Below, one piece after another: positions 58,306 to 64,000 of a stretch of 64,000 nt of DNA (within the stretch, counting starts at the first letter, position 1; every line of letters starts with the position of its first letter). The stretch comes from GM7GCV1 sp965222065 (GTDB taxonomy: Bacteria > Pseudomonadota > Gammaproteobacteria > Pseudomonadales > GM7GCV1). The DNA lies in contig OZ244933.1 of the NCBI GenBank assembly GCA_965222065.1, forward strand, positions 682,001 to 746,000. The letters run 5' to 3'. The notes below the pieces were generated by a model. It was not told the origin of the DNA. It worked only from the letters and a program-made list of their open reading frames with translations, and ran no database searches. Both the position numbers and the translations under genes were made by a program.

Positions 58306-60930
58306 GTGCTTGAAGCATATCGTCAACATGTCGAAGAACGTGCGGCTGAGGGCGTCGTCCCCAAACCGCTAAACGCCGAGCAAACCGCCAGCCTGGTGGA
58401 GTTATTAAAGAACCCGCCAAAAGGCGAGGAAGAATTTCTTGTTGAGCTTATCAGCGAGCGGGTACCACCCGGTGTTGACGAGGCAGCCTATGTGAAAGCG
58501 GCATTTCTTTCCGCCATTGTTAAAGGCGAAGATTCCTGTCCGCTAATTACTGCCGAAGACGCCGTGAAATTGCTGGGCAATATGCACGGTGGTTACAACA
58601 TCGCCACCCTGATCGAACTTCTGGAAAAACCCGTACTCGCCCGGCAGGCCGCCGAAGAACTCAAACATACCATCCTGATGTTTGATGCGTTCCACGATGT
58701 CGAAGAACTGGCCAAAGGCGGTAACGAACACGCCCAGGCGGTCATGCAATCCTGGGCAGAAGGCGAATGGTTTACCCGACGCGAGCCTGTGCCCGAAAGC
58801 ATCAAGGTCAGTATTTTCAAGGTCACCGGCGAAATTAACACCGACGACCTGTCCCCCGCCCCCGATGCCTGGAGCCGCCCGGATATCCCCTTACACGCCA
58901 GAGCCATGTTCAAGATGACGCGCGAAGGTCTTGAACCGGAAGAACACGGCGTTACCGGTCCCATGGCACAGATTGAAGAAGTGATTGCCAAGGGTCACAA
59001 GGTCGCCTTTGTTGGCGATGTGGTCGGTACGGGCTCTTCGCGCAAGTCCGCTACCAACTCCCTGCTGTGGTTCTTTGGTGAAGACATTCCCGGCACACCC
59101 AACAAACGCGGTGGTGGTGTATGTATTGGTGGCAAGGTTGCCCCGATTTTCTATAACACCATGGAAGACGCCGGCGCGCTGGTTTTTGAAGCGCCCGTCG
59201 ACGACTTGAACATGGGTGATGTGGTTGAAATTCGCCCCTATGAAGGCAAGATCCTCGCCGAAGACGGCAGCGTATTAAGCGAATTCGACATTCGTTCAAA
59301 AGTGCTTTTTGATGAAGTCCGCGCCGGTGGCCGTATCAACCTGATCATCGGTCGTGGCCTGACCACCAAGGCCCGTGAATCCCTGGGAATGGGCACGACT
59401 GACCTGTTCGTTCTGCCGGCGACTCCGGGCGATTCCGACAAAGGCTTTACCCTTGCCCAGAAAATGGTAGGACGCGCCTGCGGCCTGCCCGAAGGTCAGG
59501 GTGTTCGCCCCGGTACTTACTGCGAACCACAGATGACCACCGTGGGCTCCCAGGACACCACCGGCCCCATGACCCGGGACGAACTCAAGGATCTGGCCTG
59601 TCTTGGTTTCCAGGCCGATCTGGTGATGCAATCGTTCTGCCACACGGCAGCCTATCCCAAGCCCGTGGATATCGACACCCAGCACTCCCTGCCGGACTTT
59701 ATCCAGACCCGTGGTGGTGTGTCATTGCGCCCGGCGGACGGCATCATCCACTCCTGGTTAAACCGCATGTTGCTGCCTGACACCGTCGGTACCGGTGGTG
59801 ACTCACACACCCGTTTCCCCATGGGTATTTCTTTCCCTGCAGGCTCTGGTCTGGTGGCTTTTGCCGCGGCAACTGGCGTCATGCCATTGGATATGCCTGA
59901 ATCGGTGCTGGTGCGTTTCAAGGGCAAACGCCAACCGGGCATTACCTTGCGTGATCTGGTGCATGCCATTCCGCTGTACGCCATCAAGGAAGGCCTGCTG
60001 ACCGTCGAGAAGAAAGGCAAGAAGAACATTTTCTCTGGCCGCATTCTGGAAATCGAGGGTCTGGGCGAACTGACCGTGGAACAGGCGTTCGAGCTTTCCG
60101 ACGCTTCGGCCGAACGATCAGCCGCCGGTTGTACCATTGAGCTGGACCAGGACAAGGTCAACGAATACATGCAGTCCAATATCACCCTGCTGCGTTCCAT
60201 GATCGCTGACGGTTACGGGGATACCCGTACCCTCGAGCGACGTGCGCGCAAGATGGAGGAGTATTTGGAAAACCCGAGCCTGATGAAGCCCGATGCCGAT
60301 GCGGAGTATGCCGCAGTCATCGAGATTGATCTGGATGAAATCAGGGAACCCATCGTCTGTTGCCCTAACGACCCGGATGATGCCAAGTTCTTGTCGGAAG
60401 TATCCGGTGACGGCGTGGATGAAGTCTTTATCGGTTCCTGTATGACCAACATTGGCCACTTCCGCGCCGCGGGTAAAATGCTGGACCTGCACGCCAAAAA
60501 AGGCATATCCACCCGCCTCTGGATCTGCCCGCCCACCAAAATGGACGAGCACCAGTTAATGGAAGAAGGTTACTACAACATCTTCGGCCGGGTCGGTGCG
60601 CGTACCGAAATGCCAGGCTGCTCCCTGTGTATGGGTAACCAGGCTCGCGTGGCGCCAAACAGCACCGTTCTATCGACCTCGACACGCAACTTCCCTAATC
60701 GCCTGGGCGATGGCGCCAATGTCTATCTGACCTCTTCCGAACTGGCTATTGCTGGCGCGATTCTGGGCAAATTGCCAACGGCAGAAGAGTACATGAACTT
60801 CGCCAGCGAACTGGATTCCATGGCGGCGGAGATCTACCGCTACATGAACTTCCATGAAATGGATGAGTTCAAGAAAAGCGCAGAAAACGGCAAGCGCATT
60901 GCCGCCGAGCAGATAGTGGATGTGGCCTAG
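58306..60930 (+). CDS. acnB: Bifunctional aconitate hydratase 2 AcnB
   Basis: An 874-residue TCA-cycle enzyme interconverting citrate and isocitrate via a 4Fe-4S cluster. It starts at GTG 58306 with GAGGAA about eight bases upstream. The AcnB-type N-terminal HEAT-like domain comes first, then the swivel domain, unlike AcnA. Cluster cysteines are in MQSFCHTAAYP and PGCSLCMGNQ. Normal size. May also hydrate 2-methyl-cis-aconitate. Confidence 0.97.
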   Translation: MLEAYRQHVEERAAEGVVPKPLNAEQTASLVELLKNPPKGEEEFLVELISERVPPGVDEAAYVKAAFLSAIVKGEDSCPLITAEDAVKLLGNMHGGYNIATLIELLEKPVLARQAAEELKHTILMFDAFHDVEELAKGGNEHAQAVMQSWAEGEWFTRREPVPESIKVSIFKVTGEINTDDLSPAPDAWSRPDIPLHARAMFKMTREGLEPEEHGVTGPMAQIEEVIAKGHKVAFVGDVVGTGSSRKSATNSLLWFFGEDIPGTPNKRGGGVCIGGKVAPIFYNTMEDAGALVFEAPVDDLNMGDVVEIRPYEGKILAEDGSVLSEFDIRSKVLFDEVRAGGRINLIIGRGLTTKARESLGMGTTDLFVLPATPGDSDKGFTLAQKMVGRACGLPEGQGVRPGTYCEPQMTTVGSQDTTGPMTRDELKDLACLGFQADLVMQSFCHTAAYPKPVDIDTQHSLPDFIQTRGGVSLRPADGIIHSWLNRMLLPDTVGTGGDSHTRFPMGISFPAGSGLVAFAAATGVMPLDMPESVLVRFKGKRQPGITLRDLVHAIPLYAIKEGLLTVEKKGKKNIFSGRILEIEGLGELTVEQAFELSDASAERSAAGCTIELDQDKVNEYMQSNITLLRSMIADGYGDTRTLERRARKMEEYLENPSLMKPDADAEYAAVIEIDLDEIREPIVCCPNDPDDAKFLSEVSGDGVDEVFIGSCMTNIGHFRAAGKMLDLHAKKGISTRLWICPPTKMDEHQLMEEGYYNIFGRVGARTEMPGCSLCMGNQARVAPNSTVLSTSTRNFPNRLGDGANVYLTSSELAIAGAILGKLPTAEEYMNFASELDSMAAEIYRYMNFHEMDEFKKSAENGKRIAAEQIVDVA

Positions 60931-60949
60931 GCCTTTTTCACTATCAAAT

Positions 60950-60977
60950 AAAAAAGCCCGCATAACGCGGGCTTTTT
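60950..60977. terminator. Rho-independent terminator between acnB and alaS
   Basis: AAAAAGCCCGC, loop ATAAC, GCGGGCTTTTTT: an 11-bp stem with U-tract on the plus strand and A-tract before it, so it can terminate both the convergent genes. It lies about 20 bp after the acnB stop. Confidence 0.92.
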
Positions 60978-60989
60978 TATTCTAAATTA

Positions 60990-61019
60990 GGGGTCAGAGT
61001 AAAAATTTACTCTGACCCC
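60990..61019. repeat. 30-bp REP-like palindrome, copy 3
   Basis: GGGGTCAGAGTAAA / TTTACTCTGACCCC inverted repeat in the convergent acnB-alaS gap. It shares the upstream flank TCTAAATT with copy 2. Confidence 0.9.
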
Positions 61020-61025
61020 AATTTT

Positions 61026-63650
61026 CTAGGCTGATTCCAGCCAGTCTTTGGCACTGGCCAGGGCTGTATCCAGTTTTTCCGGCTGGTTACCGCCACCCTG
61101 CGCCATATCCGGGCGGCCACCGCCTTTACCGCCCACCTGCTCAGCTACATGAGCCAGCAACTTGCCGGCCTGGACACGATCGGTGAGATCCTTGGTGACA
61201 CCACAGACCAGCGCAACCTTGCCTTCACTGGCGGTACCAATAACAACCACACCGCTGCCCAGCTTGTTTTTCATCTGGTCGACCAGCTCGCGCAGGTTTT
61301 TAGGGTCCATGCCATCAATTTTGCTGGCCAGCAGTTTGATGCCATTTACCTCAACGGCCTGAGTTGTGAGGTCCGAGCCCGAGCTATTGGCCAGCTTCAT
61401 TTTCAGCTGTTCAATTTCTCGCTCTTGTTCACGATTTAGTTTGGCTAATTGTTGGGCCCTCGCAGCCAGGTTTTGTGGTGTGGCTTTTAGTGCGTCGGCC
61501 ACCACACCTAGTTGATGCTCCTGCTGTTCTACATAGTCTTCGGCACCTTCGCCGGTAACCGCTTCAATGCGTCGTACGCCGGAAGCAACGCCAGATTCCG
61601 AAACAATTTTCATCAAACCGATATCACCGGTTCGTTGAACATGGGTTCCCCCACAGAGTTCGATGGAAAAGCCTTCACCCATGGTCAGTACACGTACCTG
61701 TTCACCATATTTCTCGCTAAATAGCGCCATGGCACCCTTGTTCATGGCATCGTCCATGGACATATTCTCGACCACCACGGCGGTATTACGGCGTATTTCT
61801 CGATTGACCAAACGCTCGATTTCCTTCAGTTCGTCAGCAGTGACCGCTTGCCGGTGAGTAAAATCAAAACGCAGTCGTTGGGAATTTACCAATGAGCCTT
61901 GCTGGCTAACATGCTCACCCAGTACCTGGCGCAACGCGGCATGCAACAAGTGCGTGGCAGAGTGATTGAGCGCCGTCGCCTGCCGAATACTGGCATCCAC
62001 GCGACTGGATAGCTCATCGCCAACCCGAAGGCTGCCACTGACCAATTGCCCCTGATGCAGGTGGTGTCCACTCTGCTTTTGACAATCGATAACTTCAAAG
62101 CGGGCCTGACCTGATTCAAGGACGCCGGAATCACCAACCTGGCCACCGGACTCCGCATAAAAAGCGGTTCGATCCAGCACCACCATGCCCGACTGACCTT
62201 CTTCCAGTTGATCGACTTCTTTACCATCCAGCAACAGGGCAATCACCTTGCCTTCCGACTCGGTCCCTTCGTAACCAGCAAAAGAGGTTTCGCCCTCACG
62301 CTCAAATCGGGTGCTGTAATCCACACCGAATTTACTGGCATCCTGCGATTTCTTTCTCTGCTCGGCCATACAACGATCAAAGCCTTTCATGTCCAGAGTC
62401 AGCTCACGTTCGCGGGCAATATCATTGGTCAGGTCTGTCGGAAAGCCGTAGGTATCATGTAATTTGAACACCAGCTCACCAGGTAACTCCCGCGAATCGC
62501 CCAGCTCGTCAATGGCCGATTCCAGTACCGCCAGACCGGTATCCAGCGTGCGGGCAAACTGTTCTTCTTCGGCTTCCAGGGCGCGCTGGACATGCCCGGC
62601 CTTTTCGGCCAGTTCCGGGTAAGCCTCACCCATTTCAGCCACCAGGGCAGGAACCAGTTTGCCAAAGAACAGACTGTCGCAACCCAGTTTGTTTCCGTGA
62701 CGCAATGCCCGGCGAATGATGCGGCGCAGTACGTAACCCCTGCCTTCATTGGAAGGCAATACGCCATCCACAATCAGGAAGGCACAAGAGCGAATATGAT
62801 CGGCAATCACGCGCAGGGATTTATTATCCAGGTCCCGGGTATCTGTTACCTCGGCCGCTGCCTTGAGCAGATTCTGGAAAAGATCAATCTCGTAATTGCT
62901 GTGAACATCCTGCTTAACCGCTGCAATGCGCTCCAGACCCATACCGGTATCCACGGAAGGTTTGGGAAGCGGCGCCATTGAACCATCGGCACTGCGATTA
63001 AACTGCATAAACACGATGTTCCAGATTTCGATAAAACGATCACCGTCCTCTTCGGGCGATCCCGGCGGACCACCCCAGATATGCTCACCGTGATCGTAAA
63101 AAATCTCGGTACAGGGACCGCAGGGGCCTGTGTCGCCCATGGCCCAGAAGTTGTCCGATGCGTATTTGGCGCCCTTGTTGTCGCCAATACGAATAATTTT
63201 TGTCTCGGGAAGACCTATTTCCTTATTCCAGATGCCATAGGCTTCGTCATCATCGGCGTAAACCGTGACCAGCAGCTTCTCTTCAGGAATGCCCATCCAC
63301 TCTTTGGAAGTCAGAAATTCCCAGCCAAAATGAATGGCATCTTTTTTGAAATAATCGCCAAAGCTGAAATTACCCAGCATTTCAAAAAATGTGTGGTGAC
63401 GCGCGGTATACCCCACATTTTCCAGATCGTTATGTTTGCCCCCGGCACGCACACATCGCTGGGAGCTGGTGGCACGCGTATACGGGCGTTTTTCGGCACC
63501 CAGGAATACATCCTTGAACTGCACCATGCCTGCGTTGGTAAACAGCAGTGTTGGGTCGTTACCGGGCACAAGTGAGCTCGAGGGAACAATTTCGTGCCCC
63601 TTGCTTTTGAAAAAATTTAGGAAGGCGGAGCGAATATCAGCGCTTTTCAT
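61026..63650 (-). CDS. alaS: Alanyl-tRNA synthetase
   Basis: An 874-residue class II synthetase. The N-terminal catalytic domain starts SADIRSAFLNFFKSKGHEIV; the editing domain has HSATHLLHAALRQVLGEHV and CGGTHVQRTGDIG (zinc His/Cys set); the C-terminal oligomerisation domain ends the protein. Length matches E. coli AlaS (876). Confidence 0.98.
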   Translation of the reverse strand: MKSADIRSAFLNFFKSKGHEIVPSSSLVPGNDPTLLFTNAGMVQFKDVFLGAEKRPYTRATSSQRCVRAGGKHNDLENVGYTARHHTFFEMLGNFSFGDYFKKDAIHFGWEFLTSKEWMGIPEEKLLVTVYADDDEAYGIWNKEIGLPETKIIRIGDNKGAKYASDNFWAMGDTGPCGPCTEIFYDHGEHIWGGPPGSPEEDGDRFIEIWNIVFMQFNRSADGSMAPLPKPSVDTGMGLERIAAVKQDVHSNYEIDLFQNLLKAAAEVTDTRDLDNKSLRVIADHIRSCAFLIVDGVLPSNEGRGYVLRRIIRRALRHGNKLGCDSLFFGKLVPALVAEMGEAYPELAEKAGHVQRALEAEEEQFARTLDTGLAVLESAIDELGDSRELPGELVFKLHDTYGFPTDLTNDIARERELTLDMKGFDRCMAEQRKKSQDASKFGVDYSTRFEREGETSFAGYEGTESEGKVIALLLDGKEVDQLEEGQSGMVVLDRTAFYAESGGQVGDSGVLESGQARFEVIDCQKQSGHHLHQGQLVSGSLRVGDELSSRVDASIRQATALNHSATHLLHAALRQVLGEHVSQQGSLVNSQRLRFDFTHRQAVTADELKEIERLVNREIRRNTAVVVENMSMDDAMNKGAMALFSEKYGEQVRVLTMGEGFSIELCGGTHVQRTGDIGLMKIVSESGVASGVRRIEAVTGEGAEDYVEQQEHQLGVVADALKATPQNLAARAQQLAKLNREQEREIEQLKMKLANSSGSDLTTQAVEVNGIKLLASKIDGMDPKNLRELVDQMKNKLGSGVVVIGTASEGKVALVCGVTKDLTDRVQAGKLLAHVAEQVGGKGGGRPDMAQGGGNQPEKLDTALASAKDWLESA

Positions 63651-63734
63651 TCGATATGGTTAAAACTGGTGAATTAGTAAGGGTAAGTCTTTGTTATTTT
63701 TGATCTTTATTCAAATCAAATTTCTACATGAGTC

Positions 63735-64000
63735 TCAAAAGTCCAGACTATCTTCGGTATATTTTTTATTACCCATAATATGCATGTGCAAATGGAACAC
63801 CGTTTGCCCTGCCCCTTCGCCATTGTTGATAATCAAGCGAAACGCATCACCGATACCCAACTGCTTGGCGACTTTTGCCGCAACCAGCAATAAATGTCCA
63901 AGAAGTTCCTGATGCTCGGGTTTTGCATCGACCAGTCTGGGTATTTCTTCCCTGGGGATTAGCAGCACATGTGTCGGTGCTTTGGGCTGTATGTCTTTAA
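63735..64000 (-). CDS. HIT-family nucleotide hydrolase, 5' end cut by window
   Basis: The visible C-terminal 88 residues carry the HIT motif HLHMHIMG and the strand PTHVLLIPREEIP, plus IINNGEGAGQTVFH. The protein is of the HINT/purine nucleoside phosphoramidase type. The start is outside the window. Confidence 0.93.
   Translation of the reverse strand, partial: KDIQPKAPTHVLLIPREEIPRLVDAKPEHQELLGHLLLVAAKVAKQLGIGDAFRLIINNGEGAGQTVFHLHMHIMGNKKYTEDSLDF

Noticed and set aside
1..64000. CRISPR arrays, rRNA genes and insertion sequences
   Set aside because: No regularly spaced direct repeats with unique spacers, no rRNA-like stretches and no transposase genes were seen.

Overview
The window comes from the chromosome of a gammaproteobacterium. 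The gene content and order (tol-pal next to ruvCAB and queCE, scpA-scpB-rluB, glnS-cysS-ppiB-lpxH, acnB, miaE) resemble Pseudomonas/Cellvibrio-type genomes, probably an environmental or marine species. No species can be named from the sequence alone. The right-hand part of an integrated phage-like element lies on the left, two blocks of housekeeping genes in the middle, a surface-glycan cluster at 39.4-56.8 kb, and housekeeping genes again to the right end.

Region 1 (1-12836) is the early/accessory arm of an integrated phage or phage-like element whose left end lies outside the window. All genes are on the plus strand, mostly small, and packed with ATGA-type start/stop overlaps. It opens with a strong promoter embedded in three 14-bp palindromic operator-like sites before a LuxR-type HTH gene. 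It ends with a DUF4224 protein, a tyrosine integrase and one small membrane protein beside an intact tRNA-Lys(TTT), the likely attachment site. Recognisable members include a KilAC-type DNA-binding protein, a protein with an FtsK-gamma-like winged helix, a C5-cytosine methyltransferase with a six-fold repeat inserted before its last motif, a PAPS-reductase-like enzyme, an Acb2/Tad1-type candidate anti-CBASS nucleotide sponge, DUF3310, an ASCH-like protein, a MazG-like protein, a cupin-like protein and several zinc-ribbon proteins. Many others are unknown.

Region 2 (12.8-25.3 kb, all minus strand) holds queC-queE (7-deazaguanine synthesis), cpoB-pal-tolB-tolA-tolR-tolQ-ybgC (cell-envelope Tol-Pal system), ruvB-ruvA-ruvC (Holliday junction resolution, with a LexA-box match upstream), a DUF4124 protein, rluB, scpB, scpA and a YciO/Sua5-family gene. 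Region 3 (25.4-39.4 kb) is mixed: membrane proteins, yciI-like, SH3-domain protein, pdxJ, a DksA-like factor, an rRNA/tRNA methyltransferase, a cytosolic 5'-nucleotidase, cysS, glnS, ppiB, a nucleotidyltransferase-like protein, lpxH, a TSUP permease and two further uncharacterised envelope proteins. A 30-bp palindromic REP-like repeat occurs at 29.9, 32.4 and 61.0 kb.

Region 4 (39.4-56.8 kb) is a glycan cluster: five glycosyltransferase-type proteins, two methyltransferases, a PhyH-type oxygenase, a sulfotransferase, and two capsule-transferase-like proteins of which one is fused to a left-handed beta-helix acetyltransferase. Four of these proteins share a short repeated module (FD..WYL..YPDV..G.NPL.HYL..G). 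The part from about 48.4 to 56.8 kb is visibly AT-rich, which suggests horizontal acquisition. Region 5 (56.8-64 kb) has a decayed miaE fragment, intact miaE between two near-identical direct repeats, acnB, alaS and a HIT-family gene cut by the window end.
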